This document shows, one piece after another, positions 9,088 through 17,839 of a stretch of DNA of 64,000 nt (position 1 is its first letter; every line of letters begins with the position of its first letter). Position numbers and translations under genes: made by a program. Under the pieces are notes generated by a model that saw nothing but the letters and a program-made list of their open reading frames with translations, was not told the origin of the DNA and made no database searches. Source of the DNA: Streptococcus sanguinis SK1 = NCTC 7863. GTDB taxonomy: Bacteria > Bacillota > Bacilli > Lactobacillales > Streptococcaceae. Location of the stretch: contig NZ_GL878507.1 in assembly GCF_000194945.1 (NCBI RefSeq), forward strand, positions 1,279,068-1,343,067. Direction: 5' to 3'.

Positions 9088-10583
9088 TTTTCTTCTCTGT
9101 TAATGATTTGATAAATCTGCTCCATATCCAAAGACTGGCGCAGGACGTCTGACAACTTATCATACTCTCTGTCTTTAAAGTCTTTGATACTGACAAGCTG
9201 GTCCTCTAGCGGCTCTAAGCCCTTAGCCAGACGAAGTTCATTCAGGTACTGACGAGTCCATTCTAGATTGTCAAAGACTCCATGAAGGTAGGTCCCTTGC
9301 ACCTGCCCGCCATAAGCCACAGCTCCATCTGGACGCTCGGTTGCCTCACCATTTTGCTCCTTGATGATGGAAAATGGATCCAGACTATCCGCAAGCTGGG
9401 TTTCTCCCATGTGAATCTCGTAGCCCTCTAGCTCTTGCCCCTCATGCAGGGCTCTGACCTGTGTCGTCCGTTTGACCGGCTGAAGCACCGTCTCTGTCTC
9501 TAAAATACCCAGCCCGCTAATCTCCTCTAAGTCAGACTCAAGGTGCAGCGGGTCGCTAATCTTCTGCCCCAGCAGCTGATAGCCGCCGCAGATTCCAAAG
9601 ATTCGCACGCCCTGCTCCAGACACTCAAGAATCTCGGCTTCAAGGCCAGACTCGCGCAGGTAGTTCATGTCTTCGATGGTGTTTTTGCTGCCCGGCAGGA
9701 TCAAGAGATCCGGCCGACCAATCGCATCACCAGGCTGAACATAGCGGACAGAAACATCCGGCTGGATTTCTAGACTATGGAAATCCGTAAAGTTAGACAG
9801 GCGCTTGAGGCTGACAACTGCGATATCCAGACTCTTTCTGCTATCAAAGCGTCGGCTTTTCTGTACCAGGGCCACACTGTCTTCGCTGTCAATATCCAGC
9901 TGGGCATAAGGCACGACCCCGATAACCGGCACCCGAGTCAGCTCCTCAATCATGTCAATGCCAGACTGCAGCAGAGCCACATCGCCGCGGAATTTATTGA
10001 TAATAACCCCCTTGATTCGCTTGCGGTCCTCAGGCGGCATGAGCTCAATCGTTCCGTAGATAGAGGCAAAGACTCCTCCCTTATCAATATCCGCCACTAA
10101 AATCACTGGCGCATCGACCAGCTTGGCCATGCCCATATTGACAATGTCTCGATCATTGAGATTGATTTCAGCTGGACTGCCTGCACCCTCAATGACGATG
10201 ATATCATTCTCAGCGCCCAGCTCCTCATAGACTTTCTTAATCATAGGCAGGAGCTGCTGCTTGTATTCATGGTATTCGACGGCATCCATATCCCGCAGTA
10301 CTCGTCCTAGAAAAACAACCTGTGACTTGCGGTCAGACGTGGGCTTGAGCAGGACCGGGTTCATGCGGACATCCGGCTCTTTGCCAGCTGCCTCAGCCTG
10401 AACAACCTGAGCCCGGCCCATTTCATCTCCTTTTTTGGTGATAAAGGAATTAAGCGCCATATTCTGCGACTTAAAAGGCACCACTTCTAGGCCATCCTGC
10501 TTAAAAATCCGGCAGAGACCCGCCGCTATAATGCTCTTCCCAGCATCTGAGGCAGTCCCCTGTACCATCAATGATTTGACCAT
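9084..10583 (-). CDS. cbiP: Adenosylcobyric acid synthase (glutamine-hydrolysing)
   Basis: 499 residues, the usual length for CbiP/CobQ. The N-terminal half is a dethiobiotin-synthetase-like ATPase (MVQGTASDAGKS, residues 6-17; IIVIEGAGSPAEINL). The C-terminal half is a class I glutamine amidotransferase with nucleophile Cys332 in FGICGGYQLLG and the partner His in YLHGVFDN. It amidates the b, d, e and g side chains of adenosylcobyrinic acid a,c-diamide. It overlaps the preceding cbiO by 16 bp. Confidence 0.96.
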   Translation of the reverse strand: MVKSLMVQGTASDAGKSIIAAGLCRIFKQDGLEVVPFKSQNMALNSFITKKGDEMGRAQVVQAEAAGKEPDVRMNPVLLKPTSDRKSQVVFLGRVLRDMDAVEYHEYKQQLLPMIKKVYEELGAENDIIVIEGAGSPAEINLNDRDIVNMGMAKLVDAPVILVADIDKGGVFASIYGTIELMPPEDRKRIKGVIINKFRGDVALLQSGIDMIEELTRVPVIGVVPYAQLDIDSEDSVALVQKSRRFDSRKSLDIAVVSLKRLSNFTDFHSLEIQPDVSVRYVQPGDAIGRPDLLILPGSKNTIEDMNYLRESGLEAEILECLEQGVRIFGICGGYQLLGQKISDPLHLESDLEEISGLGILETETVLQPVKRTTQVRALHEGQELEGYEIHMGETQLADSLDPFSIIKEQNGEATERPDGAVAYGGQVQGTYLHGVFDNLEWTRQYLNELRLAKGLEPLEDQLVSIKDFKDREYDKLSDVLRQSLDMEQIYQIINREEK

Positions 10584-11383
10584 TTTACATTTCCTCCTAG
10601 CTGCTCAAAGAAAGCAGCTTCATTTTCTGCCAGCGGCGTCTGGATAGTCTGATGAAGCTTGACAATCCAAGGTACAGCCAAGCCTGCCTCTACTAGCAGA
10701 TCTCCCTGCTGGAAGAAATCAAACTTGCTGCCCTCCGCAATCAAATGCCCCTTCTGCAGCAGATAGGCATAGTCACAGCAGTCATACATCAGATCCATGT
10801 CATGGCTGGATACGATGATATTAGTTCCAGCCTGGACCAGCTTTTTCATGGTCGCTGCCATCTGGTCCCGCCCTTTAGGATCCAATCCTGCCGTAGGCTC
10901 ATCCAGCAGCAGATACTTGGGCTGCAGGGCCAGCATGCCAGCAATAGCCACCCGCTTTTTCTGGCCATAGCTCAGATACTGCAGCGGTCTGTCCTGCAGA
11001 TGAGAAATGTCCATCATCTCTAAAGCCGTCGCCACTCTGCTGGTTATCTCGTCTTCTTCATAGCCTAAGTTTTCCAAGGCCATGCCAATATCGTCCTTCA
11101 CAATGGTATAAAAGAGCTGCTGCTCTGGATTCTGAAAGACCATATTGACATGCTGCCGATACTGGAACAAAGCCTTCTTAGAGTCGCCCACAGGCTGACC
11201 ATCATATAAAATGCTGCCCTTCTGCGGTTGGAGCAGTCGGGTGATGATTTTCATGATGGTAGACTTACCTGAACCATTAACTCCCAGAATGCCGGTAATC
11301 CGACCTTCTTCAAAGTCCATAGAAATATCGTGCAGCGTTGGATTTTCGTCATACGAAAAAGAAATATTCTTTACTTGTAACAT
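10568..11383 (-). CDS. cbiO: Cobalt ECF transporter ATPase
   Basis: 271 residues. Walker A GVNGSGKST is at 34-42, the signature LSYGQKKRVAIAG near 138, Walker B LLLDEPTAGLDP just after, and the H-loop in IIVSSHDMDL. It is the ATPase of the CbiMNQO cobalt importer, with CbiQ as the coupling protein and CbiM as the substrate-binding component. Only 62 bp separate it from cbiQ, and that gap holds a consensus promoter (11406-11435), so cbiO and all genes after it may also be transcribed on their own. Confidence 0.94.
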   Translation of the reverse strand: MLQVKNISFSYDENPTLHDISMDFEEGRITGILGVNGSGKSTIMKIITRLLQPQKGSILYDGQPVGDSKKALFQYRQHVNMVFQNPEQQLFYTIVKDDIGMALENLGYEEDEITSRVATALEMMDISHLQDRPLQYLSYGQKKRVAIAGMLALQPKYLLLDEPTAGLDPKGRDQMAATMKKLVQAGTNIIVSSHDMDLMYDCCDYAYLLQKGHLIAEGSKFDFFQQGDLLVEAGLAVPWIVKLHQTIQTPLAENEAAFFEQLGGNVKWSNH

Positions 11384-11405
11384 CTATGTTTCCTATCTAC
11401 TTTCC

Positions 11406-11435
11406 ATTATAGTATAAAAGCAGTCTTATTGTAAA
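11406..11435 (-). promoter_or_regulatory. Internal promoter ahead of cbiO
   Basis: On the minus strand TTTACA (11430-11435) is followed after 18 bp by a perfect TATAAT (11406-11411). Transcription would begin near 11400, just before the cbiO start at 11383. It sits in the cbiQ-cbiO gap and could drive cbiO, cbiP, the adenosyltransferase, the hem genes and cobUSC independently of the main cbiA promoter. Confidence 0.6.
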
Positions 11436-11445
11436 TGCGCTTTCA

Positions 11446-12120
11446 TTATTCACTGTGCTCAGCATCAAATCTTAGCGTCAGTACTTCATTTAAATGCTGA
11501 TTATCATCCAGCAGTTTGACAAAGAGAGTATTGGCTAATCTGCCCCAAGCTTGGTGTTGCTTCCTTTTATTGTAAAAGGAGAATTTCAAGTCCAAGGTAT
11601 CCCGAATGGTCACAAACTCATAGAAGACCAGGAAAATGAAGCGATACATGAGGACAATCAAGTCTAGCAGTACCCGTGGAACATGCATAGCTTTAAAAAG
11701 CCGCAGCATCTGAGCAAAAGGCACCGTCAGGACAAAGAAATAAGTCGAAACCAAGGATGAATAGATGCGCAAAAGGATAAAAATGGTCTGCTGAACAGAG
11801 GATTGGCTGATGCCCAGATAGCCCTGACCTAAAGGCAAGGCCAGCAAGAGCTGCTCCTGACTGTTCTGATAGGTCAAGACAAAGGTCAAGAGACTAATCA
11901 GGATAAAGATACTGGCATGCAGATACCACTTCAGATAGCGCAGCCACGGAAGCCGAGCCACATAGCAAGTCAGAGGCGCCACCAAGACGATAAGTCCTAG
12001 CTGCAGACTCCTGACACCAGAAAAGCTAACAGCTAACAAGAGCAGATAGATGACAAATTTATAAGCAACCGGCAGATTTTTCAGCCGATTTTGATAGGCG
12101 TATTTATCAATCGCAAACAA
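11446..12120 (-). CDS. cbiQ: Cobalt ECF transporter transmembrane protein
   Basis: 224 residues with several hydrophobic helices and the EcfT-type cytoplasmic coupling helices toward the C-terminus (RLFKAMHVPRVLLDLIVLMY and the later LRFDAEHSE end). It couples CbiO ATP hydrolysis to movement of CbiM. The start appears to be TTG at 12120: AAAGGAG lies about 9 nt upstream and the protein opens FAIDKYAYQNRL, as in relatives. The 116 bp gap between cbiN and cbiQ contains no ORF that I would call and no clear promoter. Confidence 0.9.
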   Translation of the reverse strand: MFAIDKYAYQNRLKNLPVAYKFVIYLLLLAVSFSGVRSLQLGLIVLVAPLTCYVARLPWLRYLKWYLHASIFILISLLTFVLTYQNSQEQLLLALPLGQGYLGISQSSVQQTIFILLRIYSSLVSTYFFVLTVPFAQMLRLFKAMHVPRVLLDLIVLMYRFIFLVFYEFVTIRDTLDLKFSFYNKRKQHQAWGRLANTLFVKLLDDNQHLNEVLTLRFDAEHSE

Positions 12121-12236
12121 GTGGAGAGCTCCTTTCTAGCTTTGTTTTTACCATACCCCCAGTACAGAGCAGCTCCGGTCCCAAATAGGCTTAATCGCTA
12201 TCAAGAACCAGAGCTCGCTCATACTGTTGAAGGCTT

Positions 12237-12542
12237 TTATTTATGTTCAGAGTTTTCCTTTTGTTGGCCTTGCTTTTTCCCTTTGTGGTAGCCAATGACA
12301 TAGAAGATAATCCCCGCTCCAATACTACCTTGCAGGGTGAAGAGCAGACTTTCTACTTCCGGACCTGCTGGCTCAAAGATTGGTGAAAACCAAGGCTCAT
12401 AGTCCTTTTGGATAGAGCTAATGGTTTTTTCAGCAGCGTCATCTGTTCCACTGTATTCCACACCCTTAGGTGCAAAGATAAAGGCAGCTAGAGTGACTGC
12501 TACTGCAGCCAAGATTAAGATGAGATTCTTGTATTTTTTCAT
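12237..12542 (-). CDS. cbiN: Cobalt ECF transporter accessory protein
   Basis: 101 residues, typical of CbiN. There are two membrane helices: an N-terminal one ([18 protein letters not shown]) and a C-terminal one ([19 protein letters not shown]), with an extracytoplasmic loop containing the family-type GTDDAAE and PEVESLLF segments between them. CbiN helps metal loading of CbiM. It overlaps cbiM by 4 bp (ATGA) and precedes cbiQ, the order found in enterobacterial cbi operons. Confidence 0.93.
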   Translation of the reverse strand: MKKYKNLILILAAVAVTLAAFIFAPKGVEYSGTDDAAEKTISSIQKDYEPWFSPIFEPAGPEVESLLFTLQGSIGAGIIFYVIGYHKGKKQGQQKENSEHK

Positions 12543-13273
12543 TTGAACAGACCTGCTCTTTCTTTGACATTTTCTGAGATTAAGTTATAGAGGACAACCG
12601 TCAGCAATCCTTCTACGATAGCGATTGGAATTTGAGTGGTCAAGAAGACACCCATGAACTTCAGTGCAGAACCAACAAAGCCGCTGTTAGCATCTGGAAA
12701 GACCAAACCGAGCTGGATAGAAGTTGTCGCATAGGTCGCCAAGTCAGCAATCACAGCACAGATAAAGATAGAAACCGGTGTAGACAGCTTGATGGATTTA
12801 GCAAACTTGTAGACAAAATAACCGACAAATGGACCAACCACTGCCATTGAGAAGGCATTGGCACCCAGAGTTGTCAAGCCGCCGTGAGCTAAGAGAAGGG
12901 CTTGAAAGAGCAAACAGATGGTTCCCAAAACGCTGATAACGGACGGACCAAACATAGCTGTCCCCAGACCAACCCCAGTCGGATGCGAGCTAGATCCTGT
13001 AACAGACGGAATCTTCAAAGAAGATAGGATAAAGATAAAGGCACCAGACAAGGCCAGCATGGTCTTGGAATTTGGATCCTCTGCAACGATTTTCTTGATG
13101 CGCATCAAGCCTACTACAAAGAAAGGCAGGAATACGGCGAACCAGAAGATACACCAAAAGAGTGGAAGATAGCCTTCCATGATATGCATAGCTGACACAG
13201 ACTGGGTACTGAGTACCGCTAAAATAGCCAGCAAGGCCACAAAAGTTACTTTTTTATTTTTCAATAGTTTCAT
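12539..13273 (-). CDS. cbiM: Cobalt ECF transporter substrate-binding membrane protein
   Basis: 244 residues, about seven hydrophobic helices. In this family the metal is bound by an N-terminal Met-His pair in MHIMEGYLP; here that motif is at residues 29-37 behind a signal-peptide-like segment (residues 1-28, ending QSVSA). Cleavage after Ala28 would expose MHIMEG as the mature N-terminus. Other family segments are [17 protein letters not shown] and [18 protein letters not shown]. The protein captures Co2+ from outside for insertion by CbiK. Confidence 0.94.
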   Translation of the reverse strand: MKLLKNKKVTFVALLAILAVLSTQSVSAMHIMEGYLPLFWCIFWFAVFLPFFVVGLMRIKKIVAEDPNSKTMLALSGAFIFILSSLKIPSVTGSSSHPTGVGLGTAMFGPSVISVLGTICLLFQALLLAHGGLTTLGANAFSMAVVGPFVGYFVYKFAKSIKLSTPVSIFICAVIADLATYATTSIQLGLVFPDANSGFVGSALKFMGVFLTTQIPIAIVEGLLTVVLYNLISENVKERAGLFK

Positions 13274-13290
13274 ATTTTTTTCCTTTACTA

Positions 13291-13338
13291 AGAACCTAAG
13301 CTCAAAAGGATGAATGTTTATCCATGAACATGGGTTCT
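13291..13338 (-). repeat. Inverted repeat in the cbiL-cbiM gap
   Basis: AGAACC (13291-13296) pairs with GGTTCT (13333-13338), and a small dyad CCATG-AA-CATGG lies just inside the latter arm. The element sits 18-65 bp upstream of the cbiM start and could form a leader hairpin ahead of the transporter genes. No conserved riboswitch class was recognised in it. Confidence 0.3.
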
Positions 13339-13342
13339 GATA

Positions 13343-14044
13343 TTAAAAAATCTTCTTTTTCACGAGGAAGGTAGTAAAATAAGGCAGCTTGGTTTCTGGT
13401 GTGATTCCTTCGAGGCCCAGCAAAGTCTGCTGCTTATCCGTCGAAGAATTGCTAACCATGAAAGTCTGCTGCAAGAGACCGAGCTTTTCTAGCAGGGGCA
13501 GGACAGTATCTAGGTGATTGGCCACCTTCATCAGCACAATCGAGTCATGCAGCTCAAGCGCCGCCTCAATCTTCTCAGCAGAAGCCGTAGCCGGCATGAC
13601 CGCTAGAGACTCCTCATCCATTGTCAGAGGCTGACCTAGCTCAGAAGCCATGCTGCAGAAAGAGGTGATACCAGGGATGGTCTGACAGTCAATTTCCTTT
13701 TCCAGCAGGGCCAGCAGATAGCTATAAGTGCTGTAGACCATGGGGTCACCCAGTGTGATAAAGCCGACATTCTTGCCTGACTTGACATCCTCTGCGATTT
13801 CAGCAGAGATGGCCTGCCACTGGACTTCTTTGGTCGAATTGGAACGGACCATAGGGAAATGCCGCTGCTTGATTTCCAGATGCTCTTTCAGGTAGGGCTC
13901 TGCAATACCTAATGCAAAGCTCTTGCTCCCCTTCTTAGCCTCTGGTGTATAGAGAATATCTAAGTCTTCCAAAAGCCGACTGGCCTTGATAGTCACTAGC
14001 TCGCTATCACCTGGCCCCACACCAATTCCGTAAAATTTTGCCAT
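13343..14044 (-). CDS. cbiL: Cobalt-factor II C20-methyltransferase
   Basis: 233 residues of the tetrapyrrole methylase fold: YGIGVGPGDSELVTIKA at the N-terminus (first SAM/substrate loop), GFITLGDPMVYSTYSYL in the middle and TIPGITSFCSMASELG with the conserved PGI turn. The GDPMVYST stretch is typical of CbiL/CobI. It adds the C20 methyl group from SAM to cobalt-factor II. The start, 9 bp after cbiK, has GGAGGAAGGA upstream. Next in line is cbiM after a 69 bp gap with an inverted repeat. Confidence 0.94.
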   Translation of the reverse strand: MAKFYGIGVGPGDSELVTIKASRLLEDLDILYTPEAKKGSKSFALGIAEPYLKEHLEIKQRHFPMVRSNSTKEVQWQAISAEIAEDVKSGKNVGFITLGDPMVYSTYSYLLALLEKEIDCQTIPGITSFCSMASELGQPLTMDEESLAVMPATASAEKIEAALELHDSIVLMKVANHLDTVLPLLEKLGLLQQTFMVSNSSTDKQQTLLGLEGITPETKLPYFTTFLVKKKIF

Positions 14045-14053
14045 TCCTTCCTC

Positions 14054-14821
14054 CTATTCGATGATTTCTTCTAAATGCTGGATGTAGAGCTGCTGAACAT
14101 CAGGATATTCGCCCAGACCGACCAGATGGGCCTTGACCTCATATCCCTGCTCCTTGAAGAAGTGATACCAAGAACCTTCCTCATCTGAGCTCATATCATT
14201 GGTCGCATGGTCGCCCGCTACCAGCATGAAGGGTGCCAGATGCACTTCTCGGACGCCCTCTTTCTTCAGTTCCTGCTCAATCAGCTCAACCGGAGGATAA
14301 CTCTCTACACAACCGATATAGACTGAGTTTCCTTTCATCATATGATCCAAGGCCGCATAAGCTGTAAAAGCATAATGCTGACTGCCATGGCCCATCAGAA
14401 CTGTTGCTGTATCCTGCCCCTCATGGCCGTACCGTTCCAGCAGAATATCCTTGACAGCCTCATAGTCTTCCTGACTGTTGAGCAGAGGCTTGGCAACGAC
14501 TAGCTTTTTAAAAGCCGATTCAAACTCTTTGGCTTGGGCGAGAATCTTTTCGTACTCGCTACCCAAAATGACATGGAGAGGCTGGATATAGACCTCTTCA
14601 GTGCCCGCTTCCAAGAGCTGCTCTAATATCTCTTTGACCGTAGGAATATCTAGCCCTTCCTGCTTCTTAATCCGCCGTCTAACGACATTTGAGGTAAAAG
14701 CTCGGTGGACTGGATAGTCTGGAAAATGTTCCTGAATAGCCTGCTCACAAGCCTCAATTGTTTTACGTCTGGTCTCGGGATAGGTCGTTCCGAAACTGAC
14801 TACTACTATAGCTTTACTCAT
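14054..14821 (-). CDS. cbiK: Sirohydrochlorin cobaltochelatase
   Basis: The ATG at 14821 is chosen (255 residues): it starts the family N-terminus SKAIVVVSFGTTYPETR, whereas the longer frame to 14896 runs back into cobA-hemD without homology. Two metal-handling histidines are present, His145 in VLMGHGSQHY and His205 in LVAGDHATND, matching the pair described for enterobacterial CbiK. It inserts Co2+ into sirohydrochlorin early in the pathway, which makes this the anaerobic (cobalt-early) route. No signal peptide, so cytosolic. Confidence 0.95.
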   Translation of the reverse strand: MSKAIVVVSFGTTYPETRRKTIEACEQAIQEHFPDYPVHRAFTSNVVRRRIKKQEGLDIPTVKEILEQLLEAGTEEVYIQPLHVILGSEYEKILAQAKEFESAFKKLVVAKPLLNSQEDYEAVKDILLERYGHEGQDTATVLMGHGSQHYAFTAYAALDHMMKGNSVYIGCVESYPPVELIEQELKKEGVREVHLAPFMLVAGDHATNDMSSDEEGSWYHFFKEQGYEVKAHLVGLGEYPDVQQLYIQHLEEIIE

Positions 14822-14834
14822 GACCTGTATCCTT

Positions 14835-16274
14835 TCAGAGAATTTCCCTACATTTGTCAATGATGGAAGCAATAGTCGTTTCATCTGTCTCAACAATCTT
14901 CCTAAAGCCTGCTTCCTCTAAAACAGCCCGCGTGCTGGCACCCATGACAACGATTGGAACATCCTTCCAGTCATATCCAGCTTCTTGACTGGCTGCCACA
15001 AAGTTCATGGCCGCAGCAGAGTTCGGAAGACAGACCACTTCAATCTCTGACCAATTGTCACTGCTAATCTGACTGTCAAAGGCCAGCCTGTGGCTAGCAA
15101 TAATCGGCAGCGAATAGAGTTCTGCCAGACTGGCTTTCTTATGCTCAGCTGTCAGAATATACCAGTTGCCGCCTTCTTTTTCAAGAGCAGCTGCAAAATC
15201 CGCATCCGACTGCTGAGGCGTCATTCGATCCAGCACAATACCGCTCGCTTCAATAGACTTAGCCGTATGATGACCAATAGCCGCAAAGCGGATGTGCGGC
15301 AGACTGCGCAAGTCTTTGCCTGCCTTGCGGAGGGATTTCAAGAATAGCGGCCAGCTCTGCATATCTGCAAAGAGGAGACCATCTACCTGCTCCAAATCCG
15401 GCAGCTGCAATTCTAACTCTTCAACCAAATCTCGAGCTGGGAAAGTAGTCAGTGCAGCTCCAGCATCCTTGAGCAAGCGAGGAAGTCTGCCCGTCTCTGA
15501 CTGCTGGATGAAGATTTTACGGCCGAAAAGCGGCAGATTCTCATGGAAATTCAGCTGCTGTCTATAGGCCACGACATCACCTACCACGATGACACTCGGT
15601 GCCTTAAAGTCTTCAGCTTCTGCTAGTTCGACTATGTTACCCAAGGTTCCGTCCACCGAGCGCTGCTGAGGATGGGTTCCCCATTCAACGATGGCGGCTG
15701 GCTTGTCCTTGCCATAGCCTCTAGCCGTCAGCTCTTGGACGATGGAAGGCAGATTTTTCATGCCCATGAGGAAGACCAAGGTTCCTTTAAGCTCAGAAAT
15801 TGCTTCCCAATTAAGCATTTCTGTCTCATCCTTGAGATGGGCTGTAAAGACATGGAAGCTAGTCGCTACATCCCGATAAGTCATAGGAATCCCTGCATAG
15901 GTCAAACCAGCCACAGCAGAGGTGATGCCTGGCACCACTTCAAAGTCCACACCAGCTTCTACCAGCTTGACTCCTTCTTCTCCGCCTCGACCAAAGATAT
16001 AGGGATCACCGCTCTTGAGGCGGACTACCCGCTTGCCCTGACGGGCTTTTTCGATGAGAATCTTTTCAATCTCTTCCTGTCGGATGCAGGGCTGGCCTGG
16101 CTTTTTGCCGACATCAATCTTTTCGCAGTCAGACTTTAGATGCTGAAAGAGTTCCTGATTGACCAAGCGGTCAAAGACCAAGACATCTGCTTCTTGAAGC
16201 CGTCTCTTTCCTTTGAGGGTCAACAATTCCGCATCGCCTGGACCTGCTCCCAGTAATGTTACTAAACCGGACAT
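14835..16274 (-). CDS. cobA-hemD: Fused uroporphyrinogen-III C-methyltransferase / uroporphyrinogen-III synthase
   Basis: 479 residues in two domains. Residues 1 to about 245 are a SUMT: VTLLGAGPGDAELLTLKG, VRLKSGDPYIFGRGGEE, VVPGITSAVAGLTYAGIP, and VEWGTHPQQRSVDGTL are all present. Residues about 250-479 are a HemD domain (ADMQSWPLFLKSLRKAG, FAAIGHHTAKSIEASG, VVCLPNSAAAMNFVA). The first part methylates uroporphyrinogen III at C2 and C7 to precorrin-2, and the second makes uroporphyrinogen III, so the fusion may channel the intermediate. Such fusions are known in Firmicutes. The HemD activity is duplicated by the stand-alone gene at 5183-5908. Confidence 0.94.
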   Translation of the reverse strand: MSGLVTLLGAGPGDAELLTLKGKRRLQEADVLVFDRLVNQELFQHLKSDCEKIDVGKKPGQPCIRQEEIEKILIEKARQGKRVVRLKSGDPYIFGRGGEEGVKLVEAGVDFEVVPGITSAVAGLTYAGIPMTYRDVATSFHVFTAHLKDETEMLNWEAISELKGTLVFLMGMKNLPSIVQELTARGYGKDKPAAIVEWGTHPQQRSVDGTLGNIVELAEAEDFKAPSVIVVGDVVAYRQQLNFHENLPLFGRKIFIQQSETGRLPRLLKDAGAALTTFPARDLVEELELQLPDLEQVDGLLFADMQSWPLFLKSLRKAGKDLRSLPHIRFAAIGHHTAKSIEASGIVLDRMTPQQSDADFAAALEKEGGNWYILTAEHKKASLAELYSLPIIASHRLAFDSQISSDNWSEIEVVCLPNSAAAMNFVAASQEAGYDWKDVPIVVMGASTRAVLEEAGFRKIVETDETTIASIIDKCREIL

Positions 16275-16292
16275 TTTTTCTCCTTTTATTAG

Positions 16293-17042
16293 CTATTTTG
16301 TCAGATAAGCCTCTAGCTCTTCTAAGTTAGAAACCATCTGCGGATAGGCCACAATTGGCCGAGAGATGATAATGCAGTCCATCCCCAGCTCTTGACAGCC
16401 GTCAATCTTTTCACGAATACCACCAACTGTCCCACTTTCCTTGGAAACAAAGACATCTGCTCCCGAGCGCAGCAAGAGCTCTTTATTACACTCTTTGGAA
16501 AATGGAGCCTTAATCGCATCAATCTGATCCGCTACCAGTCCCAGCTGCTCACAAGCCAGAAGCACTTCCGAAGTTGGCAGAACACGAACGACAATCCGCT
16601 GCTCTGGCAGCCCCTTGACAAAGAGCGGCAGGGTCTTGCTGCCCGTTCCCAGATAGACTGTCTTGCAGCCGCGCTTGGCAATCTCATCAATCGCTTCTTG
16701 GGTCGAATGCACCACGATGGCCCCGCTCAAATCCAAGGTCGCCTGACGCTCAAAGCGCAGGTAAGATACACCAGCCATCTCTGCCGCCCGAATGGCTTCC
16801 TTGGACACAATGTCCGCAAAAGGATGGGTCGCATCAATGATTTCATCCACATCATTCTCTTTGATAAAGGCAACCATGTCCTCGGCTGTCAGACGGCCCT
16901 GAATGACCGGCTGGCCGTATTTGGAAGCCAAGTGCCGGCCGTAGTCTGTGACAACAGAGCTAGTCACATCAATCTTCAAGCGGTCAAGCACTTCTAAAAT
17001 AGCGGTGCTGTCGGATGTCCCTCCCAGCAGTAATTTCATCAT
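16293..17042 (-). CDS. cbiJ: Cobalt-precorrin-6A reductase
   Basis: 249 residues (248 if the second of two adjacent ATGs is used). The N-terminus KLLLGGTSDSTAILEVL, the internal IDATHPFADIVSKEAIRAA, YLRFERQ and the C-terminal VSKESGTVGGIREKIDGC are characteristic of CbiJ/CobK. It reduces the corrin ring with NAD(P)H. The ATG overlaps the cbiH stop, and cobA-hemD follows 18 bp later. Confidence 0.94.
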   Translation of the reverse strand: MMKLLLGGTSDSTAILEVLDRLKIDVTSSVVTDYGRHLASKYGQPVIQGRLTAEDMVAFIKENDVDEIIDATHPFADIVSKEAIRAAEMAGVSYLRFERQATLDLSGAIVVHSTQEAIDEIAKRGCKTVYLGTGSKTLPLFVKGLPEQRIVVRVLPTSEVLLACEQLGLVADQIDAIKAPFSKECNKELLLRSGADVFVSKESGTVGGIREKIDGCQELGMDCIIISRPIVAYPQMVSNLEELEAYLTK

Positions 17043-17764
17043 AAAGTATATCCTCGAGGTGTGATCATGCGTCCGTTTTTAACATAAGTTTCTTTGTTAC
17101 CAACGATAACGATTGTCGTCATATCTACCAAAGTCTCATCCAGGTCTTTGATAGTCGTCAAGATAATTTCCTCATCCTTACGGCCAATGTCCTTACCGAT
17201 ACCGACAATAGTATCCTCTGACTTGTACTCAGACATGATAGAAAGTGCTTTTGTCAGATGGTCTGGACGCCCCTTACTCCGAGGGTTGTAGAGGCAGACT
17301 ACAAAGTCACCTTGAGCTGCGGCATGCAGACGCTTCTCAATCATTTCCCAAGGCGTCATCAAGTCACTCAGACTGATATGACAGAAGTCGTTCATGAGGG
17401 GAGCTCCCATAACTGCAGCAGCACCCAGACTAGCTGTGATACCTGGAACCACTTTAACTTCTACATCACTGGCATCTCCCAGCAATTCTAAAATCAAGCC
17501 AGCCATTCCATAGACTCCGGCATCTCCACTGGAAACAACTCCGACATTTTTGCCAGTCTCTCTAGCCAAATCAATAGCCTTTTGACAACGGTCGATTTCC
17601 TGGCGCATTCCATTCGCTACGAGCTCCTTGTCCTTGACCAAATCAAGAATCAACCGCATATAAGTCGAGTAGCCGACGATAATTTCACAATCGGCTATAG
17701 CAGCCAATGCTTCTTGTGACATCAATTCTTCTTTACCTGGGCCTAATCCGATAACGTATAACAT
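17039..17764 (-). CDS. cbiH: Cobalt-factor III C17-methyltransferase (ring contraction)
   Basis: 241 residues of the tetrapyrrole methylase family: LYVIGLGPGKEELMSQEALAA, VGVVSSGDAGVYGMAGL, VVPGITASLGAAAVMGAPL and VCLYNPRSKGRPDHL, all typical of CbiH/CobJ. It methylates C17 and drives ring contraction to cobalt-precorrin-4. RBS AAAGGAG precedes the ATG. The 75 bp gap to cbiG is one of the longer ones in the operon; I see no convincing promoter in it. Confidence 0.95.
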   Translation of the reverse strand: MLYVIGLGPGKEELMSQEALAAIADCEIIVGYSTYMRLILDLVKDKELVANGMRQEIDRCQKAIDLARETGKNVGVVSSGDAGVYGMAGLILELLGDASDVEVKVVPGITASLGAAAVMGAPLMNDFCHISLSDLMTPWEMIEKRLHAAAQGDFVVCLYNPRSKGRPDHLTKALSIMSEYKSEDTIVGIGKDIGRKDEEIILTTIKDLDETLVDMTTIVIVGNKETYVKNGRMITPRGYTL

Positions 17765-17839
17765 ATATTTTTTCTCCTTTATGGGTATGATAAATTTTAT
17801 AAGGGCAGTTGGTTCATAAGACCGTCTGCTCTTTTTGAT

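Noticed and set aside
12121..12236. A missed gene in the cbiN-cbiQ gap
   Set aside because: No frame with a start and ribosome site fits in the 116 bp; it appears to be spacer with the cbiQ ribosome site at its end.
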